This document shows, piece after piece, positions 29,501 to 36,745 of a DNA stretch of 38,649 nucleotides. The translations under genes were made by a program, and so were the position numbers. Source of the DNA: CAYXRK01 sp964467615 (GTDB taxonomy: Bacteria; Hydrogenedentota; Hydrogenedentia; Hydrogenedentales; GCA-2746185); the NCBI GenBank assembly GCA_964467615.1, contig CAYXRK010000020.1:1-38649 (forward strand), in the 5' to 3' direction. The notes beneath the pieces are model-generated. The model ran no database searches, was not told the origin of the DNA, and was given only the letters and a program-made list of their open reading frames with translations. Every line of letters starts with the position of its first letter. Position 1 is the first letter of the stretch.

Positions 29501-29633
29501 AACGCCGTCCGCAGTATCCATCATGCCCGAGGGACTCGACACCGGCTTGAGCGACGATGAGTTGCTCGACCTCATGGCATTCCTGCAGTCGCTGAACAAC
29601 GAACAGTGGCTGCTCCCCGAGCGTCGAAGCTAA
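26541..29633 (+). CDS. PVC-type haem-binding protein: beta-propeller, HEAT repeats, cytochrome c
   Basis: 1030 residues. A short Sec signal peptide (MIRIAILALVASTAFA) is followed by a membrane-bound-dehydrogenase-type beta-propeller (about 20-375; VPVGFVVESAA, FITFDPAGHLFVAESTG, LRLDDTDGDGVFD, SLHGPFLGPDGLLYVTHGRHG, DVLEDPDGSMLLCDTGAW), as in the Piru_Ver N-terminal family. Helical HEAT repeats fill about 380-860. The C-terminus is a cytochrome c domain with CSTCH (C899, C902, H903) and the PVC-specific DEGGRLGPDLTTIG...LLEAILFPSSSIVPEF segment. Expected to oxidise a sugar-like substrate in the periplasm and pass electrons to its haem. GGGAG precedes the ATG, 9 bp after the ARH-fold gene. Confidence 0.93.
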   Translation: MIRIAILALVASTAFASEEVLKSLKVPVGFVVESAAMSGLVDYPMFITFDPAGHLFVAESTGKDLSGKEMAAAPECLILRLDDTDGDGVFDRRNIFANQLSLPMGVLWHQDALYVASPPDLLRFEDADGDGNSDTREVLLTGWNVLNTASLHGPFLGPDGLLYVTHGRHGYSIETKEGAKLEGLAARIWRCAPDGSGLERFAGGGFDNPVELIFTPAGEMLGTMTYFTDPRHGQRDALLHYMWGGVYPKPHEAINEFVRTGDLMPVMTKFARVAPTGLLRYRSAAFGEEFRGNLFSAQFNPHRIMRHVLSRDGATFRTEDSDFLTSSYSDFYPTDVLEDPDGSMLLCDTGAWYVDACPISRIAKPEIKGGLYRIRAKTAPQMDDPRGAEIAWASLSARDLAALLEDGRFSVRDRALELLAAKREKAAAPLKRVLSEFQSEEARIGALRLLARLANDSALPSILEALKDPSLDLRVTAIQVLGAAHDAAALPPLLDRLENGEPAERREAATALGRLGAPECSAVLLNACAKETDRFEEHALNYALIELGDEATLETALSSEAPAVRRAAAISLDQIGSPRLTPDRLIALLRDDDAQLRQTALWIASRHGDWAEDIVTFAAERLRSRELDARDAERLIDLLPSFAGSPDCQDLMAEFVSSPEHPRGLRVRMLRAIGSSPVSPFPARWSELLGTLLDGTDAELRAGAVQFVVRKDLDGFDDQLQPIADGPNENSALRLAALSALLGRHPELNDTRAHFLVEQLGPGADPASRQSAARVLGAAQVSSGTKLRIAKTLLPAADALVMNAVLPLLTGESGSALGAAVVDGLRANPDLDRYLSPPQLDSAMAAFPESVRSAANDLRNRLESRDQALINRFLQLEPRLGAGDVTRGRHIFFGDRAACSTCHAVGDEGGRLGPDLTTIGLVRSGHDLLEAILFPSSSIVPEFTPYLARLKDDDVSGIIHEETPQTILLATSAAELREVPRDQIVELTPSAVSIMPEGLDTGLSDDELLDLMAFLQSLNNEQWLLPERRS

Positions 29634-29667
29634 TCTGCGTTGGCCAGCGCGATAGGCCCCGCGCAAA

Positions 29668-30078
29668 TCATGCCTCGGCTGAAGAGTCACCGTCGCTGAA
29701 CGGCGCACGCGCATAGTCGAGTTCGACGCGCGCCTTGGTTTTCGCGTTGCGCGCCTCAAACAACTCCACGAGGTGCGGCCCGATCTGCGAGGAAATCGCA
29801 AGCGACCGAAAATAATCCGTGACCCCGATCGTAATGACCCCGCAGGCGAATCCACCGAGGAAAAACGGCGGCAGGCCCCGATGCGGAAACATATCTAGCG
29901 CGATCCACAATAGGCCCCCGCCCAAGGCGCCGCCCGCGACAAAACCAAGAATCGTCCCGAACAACGTCGTGCGCGTCCAACTGACCTTCCCCCGGCACGT
30001 GTACCATGCGACGCGGCGCCCCCCCCTCGGAAGGTCCCTCAGTTCCGGTATCGAAGCAATAGTGAAATATATCTTCAT
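29668..30078 (-). CDS. small two-helix membrane protein of unknown function
   Basis: 136 residues. A conserved-looking start (MKIYFTIASIPELRDLP) resembles a known group of uncharacterised proteins that share this opening. Two hydrophobic segments follow, about 38-60 (TLFGTILGFVAGGALGGGLLWIA) and 70-88 (PFFLGGFACGVITIGVTDYF), then a charged C-terminal tail. No catalytic motif is evident. It is convergent with the PVC haem gene and lies 151 bp downstream of the carboxypeptidase gene; nothing else is visible in that gap. Confidence 0.7.
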   Translation of the reverse strand: MKIYFTIASIPELRDLPRGGRRVAWYTCRGKVSWTRTTLFGTILGFVAGGALGGGLLWIALDMFPHRGLPPFFLGGFACGVITIGVTDYFRSLAISSQIGPHLVELFEARNAKTKARVELDYARAPFSDGDSSAEA

Positions 30079-30229
30079 TCGGCCGCTGCCGTTCCGATGC
30101 CGGTCTCATTTGAGGGCCGCCGCGTTCGAGAAGAATTCCAGAACGTTAGCGCCGCAGAGGCATGAGAAACCTGCCAACGATCACCGCAACACAGCGGCAT
30201 TATGCATGCCCCGGCAACGCTTTCCAACG

Positions 30230-31771
30230 TCATTTGCCCGCGTGGAGCACTTGGTTGATCAACGCCTGCAAATCAGTCGCGGCCACACCGCCGCCATCCA
30301 GATCGGCGTTGTAGGCGATCTCTTCGCCCAGCAGCGCGAGGACAAGTAACTGTACGTCCGAGGCATCGACGCGTAGATCCGAGTTGATGTCGCCCGTCGA
30401 CAACTCGACGTCTACGCGCACCGGCGTGTCGTCAACTATGGTCACGCCCGGCTCGCGCCACGTGATGCGCCCTGGCGCGGAATACGACAATGTGTACACA
30501 CCAGGCAACAGCAACCGATAATAGTCGCCCTCGTCCGGATCCGTAAACACCGGTTGCGTGCTGGTATCGATGTTCACCTGCGCCGATAGCGGCCAGCCGA
30601 ACACGCGGTCGGTAACGAGTCCGTGCGCCCCGATGTGTACGGACTCCAGATACTTGAGCATCGACTCCTCGTTGTCCGCCCAAAATACCGGCAATTGGCT
30701 TTCCGGCGGCATGTCCTCGTCCGAAAGTTCGATAGTGTTTTCGATACATCCCAAGTACCGGTAGTTCCAGTCTTGCATTCCGCCCGTGATGGCGAACCAT
30801 TCCGATCCGTTGGTAATACCCCTCGAAAAAAGAATGCTGGAATACATCGGCGCGTTGGATGCCGAATATCGAAGCGACAGATCCACGAGCAAGTCATCGT
30901 CAGGGGCTATCGCGTAGAATCCGCTCCGGACCCCCGGCTCATAGTCATACGGATAGTTCACGACCAGCGCGCCGGTGTGAAAGTTGGCCGCGAGGACAAA
31001 GCTGTTTTGCGCCGACCATGTCATCACGTGTTGGATTTCCGGCTCGTACCCAGCGATCAGGAGTGGTTCACCGGAGAACATTGTCCCCGCGAAGTTCACT
31101 GGGTAGCTGGGAAACGAGCGATTGAGGTCGATACTGTTCGCGTTCCGGCGCGTCGGAATTTCGAACCCATCGGGATTCATGCACGGCACGATCCAGATCG
31201 CCGTCGAATTAATCAGTTGGGTCACCCGAGGTCCGTCTCCGTCCGGCGAGTCGTACTCGGTCAAAAGCTTCTCGATGAAGTACATACACATCTCAGTGCC
31301 GGTCCATTCGTCGCCATGCATGGTCGAGATGTACTTAAATTCGGGTTCTTCCTCGTCCGCGTCAGGATTGTCCGTAATGAGCAGCGCCCAAAGCTCGCGG
31401 CCCTGGACTGACTGCCCCAACGAAATTAGGCGCGTGACGTTCGGGTACGCGGACGCGCGCGCTTGAAGCTCGCTCGTCATCGTGGCGTACGTGTGATACG
31501 CAGGCTCGGTTCCTTTCGCGGCCGTCTCGGATCTCGGCAGGAACGGGCGCCGCTCAATTTCTACGACGTCGAAACCCATCGCGGTGAGCAGGGCGTCGTC
31601 TCCCGAAGACCCATACACGCGGATGGTTCGCTGGCCGTCATAGTGGTCCACGAAAAGGCCCGCCCGCGAAATCGTATCGATATCGGCCGGCACATCGATC
31701 TGCACCTCGTACACAACCTCGGTGAAGCCCGACAACGCGGAAAGAACGCTAATCGCTACGGTGGTAAACAT
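30230..31771 (-). CDS. M14 zinc carboxypeptidase with C-terminal dockerin-like domain
   Basis: 513 residues. A weak signal peptide is followed by a propeptide-like segment (about 20-85), then the M14 catalytic domain: YHTYATMTSEL, GQSVQGRELWAL, the zinc motif HGDE (H152, E155), MNPDGFE, SIDLNRSFP (N217, R218), the third zinc ligand NFHTGALVVNYPYD (H265) and the catalytic glutamate in ENTIELS (E348). All catalytic residues are present, so an active peptidase is expected. A carboxypeptidase-regulatory-like beta domain (about 375-450) and two dockerin-like calcium loops (GDINSDLRVDASDVQLLVLALLG and a degenerate second copy) close the protein. Dockerins outside cellulosomes are common as secretion or attachment modules in these bacteria. 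Confidence 0.93.
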   Translation of the reverse strand: MFTTVAISVLSALSGFTEVVYEVQIDVPADIDTISRAGLFVDHYDGQRTIRVYGSSGDDALLTAMGFDVVEIERRPFLPRSETAAKGTEPAYHTYATMTSELQARASAYPNVTRLISLGQSVQGRELWALLITDNPDADEEEPEFKYISTMHGDEWTGTEMCMYFIEKLLTEYDSPDGDGPRVTQLINSTAIWIVPCMNPDGFEIPTRRNANSIDLNRSFPSYPVNFAGTMFSGEPLLIAGYEPEIQHVMTWSAQNSFVLAANFHTGALVVNYPYDYEPGVRSGFYAIAPDDDLLVDLSLRYSASNAPMYSSILFSRGITNGSEWFAITGGMQDWNYRYLGCIENTIELSDEDMPPESQLPVFWADNEESMLKYLESVHIGAHGLVTDRVFGWPLSAQVNIDTSTQPVFTDPDEGDYYRLLLPGVYTLSYSAPGRITWREPGVTIVDDTPVRVDVELSTGDINSDLRVDASDVQLLVLALLGEEIAYNADLDGGGVAATDLQALINQVLHAGK

Positions 31772-31922
31772 CAGAGGAATAAGGGTTTACGATTAATCTC
31801 AAAAACAAGACACTGCCCGCGCGGCCGATGAAAGCTTAGTTAAATTCTACCACGCCGAGGGCAGCCAGAAGGAATCGTCGGCGCGCGGCGGCGGTTTGCC
31901 GTCTCCGCGTACCCGATCCTTT

Positions 31923-31966
31923 GAGTTGGTCGAGAGGTCGAGCGCGCAACGTTACTCGACCAACTC
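31923..31966. terminator. 12-bp inverted repeat just after the Phd-type antitoxin stop
   Basis: GAGTTGGTCGAG (31923-31934) and CTCGACCAACTC (31955-31966) are perfect reverse complements separated by 20 bases; the antitoxin stop codon lies in the loop side of the right arm. Long stem but no T-tract. It could terminate the sdh-antitoxin transcript or mark a deletion scar. Confidence 0.45.
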
Positions 31967-32203
31967 GCGTTCGATACCCTTGCCCGCCTCGAGTTGATCG
32001 ATCGAATCGAATAGGCGTCGCGCATTTCGCGGGCTACGAAGCAGATACGTAGTCTCTTCCAACGACTCATATTCGTCCAGCGACAATATGATCACGGATG
32101 GAGAATTCTCTCGGGCGATGACAATCGGTGCGTGATCGTCGCAGACTCTGTCCATGGTCTCTGCGAGATGGTTTCGGAATTCGGAGTAGCTTATGGTATT
32201 CAT
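31952..32203 (-). CDS. Phd/YefM-family antitoxin, no toxin gene visible
   Basis: 83 residues from ATG 32203, with GGAG eight bases upstream; the frame continues upstream into sdhB without meaning. The N-terminus MNTISYSEFRNHLAETMDRVCDDHAPIVIARENSPSVIILSLDEYESLEETTYLL is the classical Phd/YefM fold, with the dimerising and DNA-binding part followed by a short toxin-binding tail (RLFDSIDQLEAGKG). Partners are usually a YoeB or Doc toxin encoded directly downstream, but the 180 bp to the carboxypeptidase gene contain none of that size. It lies 71 bp after sdhB on the same strand. Confidence 0.88.
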   Translation of the reverse strand: MNTISYSEFRNHLAETMDRVCDDHAPIVIARENSPSVIILSLDEYESLEETTYLLRSPRNARRLFDSIDQLEAGKGIERELVE

Positions 32204-32274
32204 TCCAGAAGCTCCAATCGCTGTCGAGCAGCGCGCCGCACCGCTGCCGTTCGCCGTGCCCGGCCTCGCCGCGC

Positions 32275-33033
32275 TTAACTCTTTCCGCTTACCTTCCTCC
32301 AAAGAATCTGCAGCGGGTCGTAGTGCTTGTCGACGACGCGCTCCTTGAGCGGGATGATCGCGTTGTCGGTGATATGGATGCTTTCCGGGCACACTTCGGT
32401 GCAGCACTTCGTGATGTTGCAGAAGCCGATGCCGAGTTGGTCTTTAAGCAGGTCCGTGCGGTCTTCGGTGTCGAGCGGGTGCATCTCGAGCCCGGCGACG
32501 CGGACCATGAACCGCGGCCCGGCGAACTTCGGCCCGCCGTCCGTGCCCTTCTTATCGTGGTCGCGCAGCACGTGGCAAACGTCCTGGCACAGGAAACACT
32601 CGATGCACTTGCGAAACTCTTGGACGCGGTCCGCCTCGCGCTGCGAAAACCGCATGTCGTCCGGATTGGCCGGTTTGAACGCGGGGATCAGTTTGTTGAT
32701 TTCATAATTCCACGATACGTCCGTCACCAGATCCTTGATGACGGGGAACGCCTTCATCGGGCGGACCTCGATCGGCTGATCGTCGGGGTAATTATCCAGC
32801 CGATCCATGCACATAAGGCGCGGCTTGCCGTTCACCTCGCCGCCGCACGATCCGCACTTGCCCGCCTTGCAGTTCCAGCGCACCGCGAGGTCCGGCGAAT
32901 GCAAGGCCTGCACCTGGTGCACCGCGTCCAGCACGACCATGCCCGGATCGCGCGGCACCTTATATTCGACCATCTCCCCCTTCGAGCCGCCTTGGCCCCG
33001 GAAGATGCGTAGCGTGACTTCCTTGTTACTCAT
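32275..33033 (-). CDS. sdhB: succinate dehydrogenase iron-sulfur subunit SdhB
   Basis: 252 residues. Carries electrons from the flavoprotein FAD to the quinone site. The [2Fe-2S] motif is C55-x4-C60-x2-C63-x11-C75, with a cysteine where the E. coli subunit has Asp. The [4Fe-4S] ligands are C143, C146, C149 (CIECFLC) plus C215, and the [3Fe-4S] ligands are C153, C205 and C211, in the standard spacing. Its ATG overlaps the end of sdhA by 8 bp, so translation is coupled. The cluster set is complete. By gene order it belongs to the Sdh1-like (actinobacterial) type. Confidence 0.95.
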   Translation of the reverse strand: MSNKEVTLRIFRGQGGSKGEMVEYKVPRDPGMVVLDAVHQVQALHSPDLAVRWNCKAGKCGSCGGEVNGKPRLMCMDRLDNYPDDQPIEVRPMKAFPVIKDLVTDVSWNYEINKLIPAFKPANPDDMRFSQREADRVQEFRKCIECFLCQDVCHVLRDHDKKGTDGGPKFAGPRFMVRVAGLEMHPLDTEDRTDLLKDQLGIGFCNITKCCTEVCPESIHITDNAIIPLKERVVDKHYDPLQILWRKVSGKS

Positions 33034-34843
33034 CGAATTTACCCTCGATGTAGCGTTGGAGTTCTTCGGGCACTTCCGGCAGCGGCTCCTCGCGCAGCGA
33101 AATCTCGCTCGCGCGCTGCGTCACGACGAAGTTAATTTTGCCGAACTTCGCCTCTGAATCCGGATAGTCCTCGCGCGTATGGCCGCCGCGGCTTTCCTTG
33201 CGCGCCAATGCTCCGCGCGCCACGCACTCGCTCACGTCGAGCATGTTCTTCAAATCCAACGCGAGATGCCAGCCGGGATTGTACTGCCGGTTCCCCGTGA
33301 TCCCCGCGTTTTTCGCGCGTTCGCGCAACCCGTCAATCGCCGTCAACGCCTCGTTCAGGTCTTGCTCGGTCCGCACGATGCCCACCTTGAACTGCATCAT
33401 CTTGCGCAAATCTTCGTGAATCACGTACGGGTTCTCGCCGTCACGCCGCTCGAACGGGGCCAACGCTTCGCGCGCGTTCGCTTCCACTTCCCCGTCGTCC
33501 ACTTGCGGCGTTGACGAAAGGTCCGCCGCGTGCTTTGCCGCAAACTCGCCGGCCCGTCTGCCGAATACCAGCAGATCCGTCAGCGAGTTCCCGCCCAGAC
33601 GGTTCGCGCCGTGCATGCCGCCGCCCGTCTCGCCCGCGGCAAACAGCCCCTTCACACAGGTCTCTTGCGTTTCCGGATGCACCCGCACCCCGCCCATCGT
33701 GTAGTGGCAAGTCGGGCCGACTTCCATCGGATCCGTCGTGATGTCCACATCCGCAAGCTGCTTGAACTGGTGGTACATGCTTGGCAGTTTGCGTTTGATG
33801 TCTTCCGGTGATCGCTGCGACGCAATATCCAGGAACACGCCACCGTGCGGCGATCCGCGTCCTTCCATCACTTCGCGCCGAATTGCCCGCGCCACCACGT
33901 CGCGCGTCAACAATTCCGGCGGACGCCGCGCATCGGGCACGCGGTCCTGCGTCACGGCCCCGACCCAACGCAGCGCCTCTTCCTCGGTCTCGGCGTAATC
34001 ACCCTTGAACATGTCCGGAATGCGATCGAACATGAACCGCTTGCCTTCGCCGTTCTTGAGCACGCCGCCTTCGCCGCGCACGCCCTCGGTAATCAGCGTC
34101 CCGCGCACACTCGGCGGCCACACCATGCCCGTCGGGTGAAACTGCACGAACTCGCAGTCAATCAATTCCGCCCCGGCCCACAACGCGAGAGCGTGCCCGT
34201 CGCCGGTGTACTCCCACGAGTTCGACGTGATCTCCCAGCACCGGCCGATGCCCCCCGCCGCCAGCACGACCGCCTTGGCCTTGTAGACGATGAACTTTCC
34301 GGTGTGCCGTTCGTAGGCGAAACATCCCGCCACGCGGTCGCCGTCCTTCAGCACCGCGCGGACGGTCGTCTCCATGAACACGTCCATGCCCTTATGCACG
34401 GCGCGGTCCTGGAGCGTGCGAATTAGTTCAAGGCCGGTCCGGTCACCCACGTGCGCCAACCGCGGATACGTGTGCCCGCCGAAATTGCGCTGGTTGATGT
34501 AGCCGTGGCGCGTCCGATCGAAAACCGCGCCCCACTGTTCGAGTTCCTTGATGCGGTCCGGCGCTTCTTGTGCATGCAATTGCGCCATTCGCCAATGGTT
34601 CAGGTACTTCCCGCCTTTCATCGTGTCGCGGAAATGCACCTTCCAATTGTCGCGAGGATCCGCGTTCGCCATCGCCGCCGCCGCGCCGCCCTCGGCCATC
34701 ACCGTGTGCGCCTTCCCCAACAGCGATTTGCACACCAGCGCCGTCTTCGCCCCCAACGCCGAAGCCTCGATCGCCGCGCGCAATCCCGCCCCGCCCGCGC
34801 CGATAACCACCACGTCGTATTCGTATGTGTCGTATTTGTCCAT
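33026..34843 (-). CDS. sdhA: succinate dehydrogenase flavoprotein subunit SdhA
   Basis: 605 residues. Oxidises succinate to fumarate (or the reverse) at a covalent FAD. The dinucleotide motif VVVIGAGGAGLRAAIEA is at about 11-27, and the FAD-linking histidine is H46 in KAHTVMAEGG. Also seen are QFHPTGMV, the TEGVRGEGG loop, HYTMGGVRVHPETQ, GLFAAGETGGGMHGANRLGGNSLTDLLVFGRRAG, and the C-terminal helical domain RKESRGGHTREDYP. All catalytic segments are present. Fumarate reductases of this type look similar, so direction is not settled by sequence. It lies 259 bp after sdhC, with the hexanucleotide repeat between them. Confidence 0.95.
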   Translation of the reverse strand: MDKYDTYEYDVVVIGAGGAGLRAAIEASALGAKTALVCKSLLGKAHTVMAEGGAAAAMANADPRDNWKVHFRDTMKGGKYLNHWRMAQLHAQEAPDRIKELEQWGAVFDRTRHGYINQRNFGGHTYPRLAHVGDRTGLELIRTLQDRAVHKGMDVFMETTVRAVLKDGDRVAGCFAYERHTGKFIVYKAKAVVLAAGGIGRCWEITSNSWEYTGDGHALALWAGAELIDCEFVQFHPTGMVWPPSVRGTLITEGVRGEGGVLKNGEGKRFMFDRIPDMFKGDYAETEEEALRWVGAVTQDRVPDARRPPELLTRDVVARAIRREVMEGRGSPHGGVFLDIASQRSPEDIKRKLPSMYHQFKQLADVDITTDPMEVGPTCHYTMGGVRVHPETQETCVKGLFAAGETGGGMHGANRLGGNSLTDLLVFGRRAGEFAAKHAADLSSTPQVDDGEVEANAREALAPFERRDGENPYVIHEDLRKMMQFKVGIVRTEQDLNEALTAIDGLRERAKNAGITGNRQYNPGWHLALDLKNMLDVSECVARGALARKESRGGHTREDYPDSEAKFGKINFVVTQRASEISLREEPLPEVPEELQRYIEGKFDE

Positions 34844-34876
34844 TATAGAAATCTCTAATCCCGCTAACTCGCCTGC

Positions 34877-35038
<162 letters not shown>

Positions 35039-35102
35039 CGTGCTCGTCACTCGTCATCGTCATCGAGAATATCGGCCCGGCCCGAAGCACCCAAGCCCGA
35101 AA

Positions 35103-35897
35103 TTAGAAAACCCGCACGTCCACAATGTGGCCCGCTGAACACATCCAAATATAAAAGTCGGCGAACGCCACAAAGAACAAACTCACCCAAGCCCACTCCT
35201 GGTGCTTGCCGTTCAATATCGAAACGCCCGTCCAACCGCGATACCGCAGATTGTCGATGAACCGATTGTTACGAAAAACATTCAGCTTCCCGCCAATCAA
35301 GTGCCGGAAGGAGTGACAACCGAACGTGTACGCCCCGAGTAAGAACGCGTTGATCGCGAGGATGAAAGTCCCCACGCTCATCCCGAACTCGTGCCCGCCG
35401 TCTTCCGAGGGCCAACTACAAGCGAGGAGCGCGTCGTACGACAAGATGAAGATGATAGCGATCGCGAAATAGAGCAAGTAACGGTGTAGGTTCTGGAAAA
35501 TGAAAAGGTTCCGCTCGCCCTTGTAGCTATGCCCGTGTGTACCCGTTACCGCGCAGGCCGGCGGCGTCAGAAAATACGCGCGGTAGTAGGCCTTGCGGTA
35601 GTAGTAGCACGTGAACCGGAAGCCGCCCGGCGCCCACAAAATAAACATCGCGGGCGACACCCACGCCGGCAACCACGCCGGCACCGCCAGCAACGGCGAG
35701 TACATCGGCGAGAGCAAATGGGCCGAGTCGTCCGTCAGGATTTGAAAATGCGCGTTCTGGAAGACCCGCGCCGTCGAATACACAATGAACGCGCCAAACC
35801 CGAGCGCGACGAGTAGTGGATTGACCCACCAGCGGTCGCGCCGGACCGTTGCCGCGAAGTGAATGGCCGTACCCGTGTCGGCGAAATGCTGCGACAT
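35103..35897 (-). CDS. sdhC: succinate dehydrogenase membrane anchor (Sdh1-like cytochrome b-type subunit)
   Basis: 264 residues with five or so hydrophobic segments (about 26-46, 65-90, 138-158, 172-195, 240-258). Characteristic motifs are FRFTCYYYRKAYYRAYFLTPPACAV, NLHRYLLYFAIAIIFILSYDALLA, and YTFGCHSFRHLIGG, which match the single large anchor of actinobacterial Sdh1 (Rv0249c-type), not the small SdhC/SdhD pair of E. coli. Several His residues (in CHSFRH and NLHRY) are conserved candidates for quinone or haem contacts. First gene of the sdh operon, with AAAGGAA before its ATG and a strong promoter upstream. No separate sdhD is present, as expected for this type. Confidence 0.88.
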   Translation of the reverse strand: MSQHFADTGTAIHFAATVRRDRWWVNPLLVALGFGAFIVYSTARVFQNAHFQILTDDSAHLLSPMYSPLLAVPAWLPAWVSPAMFILWAPGGFRFTCYYYRKAYYRAYFLTPPACAVTGTHGHSYKGERNLFIFQNLHRYLLYFAIAIIFILSYDALLACSWPSEDGGHEFGMSVGTFILAINAFLLGAYTFGCHSFRHLIGGKLNVFRNNRFIDNLRYRGWTGVSILNGKHQEWAWVSLFFVAFADFYIWMCSAGHIVDVRVF

Positions 35898-35937
35898 GAC
35901 GTTCCTTTCCGCGAGAAAAGCACAAGGAAGGGCCGTA

Positions 35938-35967
35938 ATTCTAGTGGCCTCTCTCCGGCCCTGTCAA
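35938..35967 (-). promoter_or_regulatory. sigma-70-type promoter of the sdh operon
   Basis: On the minus strand TTGACA, 18-bp spacer, TAGAAT: a perfect -35 and five of six bases in the -10. It lies about 40 bp upstream of the sdhC ATG. The rest of the 193-bp gap to the DUF2442 gene shows nothing else I can name. Confidence 0.65.
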
Positions 35968-36090
35968 AGAAGCTAAGTAGACGCGAATACTTGCAGCTAG
36001 CCCAACACAAAGAACCAAGGAACGAGAAGCTCTCGCTACTGTCCTAAACGCGGCCGCGGTGATCCATAGTGATCGTTTGCCGAAATCGCT

Positions 36091-36402
36091 CTATACACTC
36101 TGCCGTCGTTTCAACCAGCGCTCGAATGAAGCTTGACCTTCGCTCGACTTCTGGCCGAGTAATATTCCTTCGACCCCTAAATCTTCGTCTAGATCTGGCC
36201 AGTGAATGCCGTACCCTGCACCGCTTATTTGGAAATTGGCGCGCTCCTCTTGTGTCCCATAGGCGAGGCGGGGATACCAGCCGATTGGAACAGCGATTGT
36301 CCGGCCATCTTCGAGATCGACCGACAGCGTGTCGTCGGTAACCGCCACGCGGATTATTCTAACCGGCGTCGGGGCTATCGCTGCAGAATGCGTCCCATTC
36401 AT
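36091..36402 (-). CDS. DUF2442 domain protein
   Basis: 103 residues. The core VRIIRVAVTDDTLSVDLEDGRTIAVPIGWYPRLAYGTQEERANFQISGAGYGIHWPDLDEDLGVEGIL is a typical DUF2442: beta strands, the W.PRL...T.EER..... segment, and the IHWP.LDEDL..EGLL motif. DUF2442 proteins are small and usually next to DUF4160, as here; together they are regarded as a probable toxin-antitoxin-like pair, though the activity is not established. It overlaps the DUF4160 gene by 44 bp. Confidence 0.9.
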   Translation of the reverse strand: MNGTHSAAIAPTPVRIIRVAVTDDTLSVDLEDGRTIAVPIGWYPRLAYGTQEERANFQISGAGYGIHWPDLDEDLGVEGILLGQKSSEGQASFERWLKRRQSV

Positions 36403-36613
36403 TTCTCAATTCCTCCAGATTGTCGCGCAAAACATGCTCGATGTCGCGTAGGTCTCTACGATTGAACCCGTGGTTCGCGGCCAAGGACACGTCAGGATCA
36501 AGCCAATATTTCACACTCATGTTTTCTCGGTCGACGTGCATATGGCGCGGCTCGATGCAGTCGTAAGAGTAGAAGTAGATACGATGAGGGCCGATACGTT
36601 GCGTTGTTGGCAT
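36359..36613 (-). CDS. DUF4160 domain protein
   Basis: 84 residues. IGPHRIYFYSYDCIEPRHMHVDRENMSVKYWLDPDVSLAANHGFNRRDLRDIEHVLRDNLEELRNEWDAFC shows the DUF4160 pattern: an aromatic strand, EP.H.HV, K.WL....LA...GF....L..I...I......L...W. The 44-bp overlap with DUF2442 shows they are translated together. The 132 bp between this gene and the DsbD-like gene hold nothing I can identify. Confidence 0.9.
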   Translation of the reverse strand: MPTTQRIGPHRIYFYSYDCIEPRHMHVDRENMSVKYWLDPDVSLAANHGFNRRDLRDIEHVLRDNLEELRNEWDAFCSDSPDAG

Positions 36614-36745
36614 TCGTTCGATACTTCGAAAAACATCGAGGTTTCATTACCAAACTAGTCAAAACAGATGTAGGGTATGGCCAATTGCGGAAAGATGTCA
36701 ACAATGATTCCCGGAGAATCGACGAAGGCAAACGGGATAGCAGCG

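Noticed and set aside
31772..31951. toxin gene after the Phd-type antitoxin
   Set aside because: No start codon and frame of 60-90 codons fits; only fragments without toxin motifs are readable.
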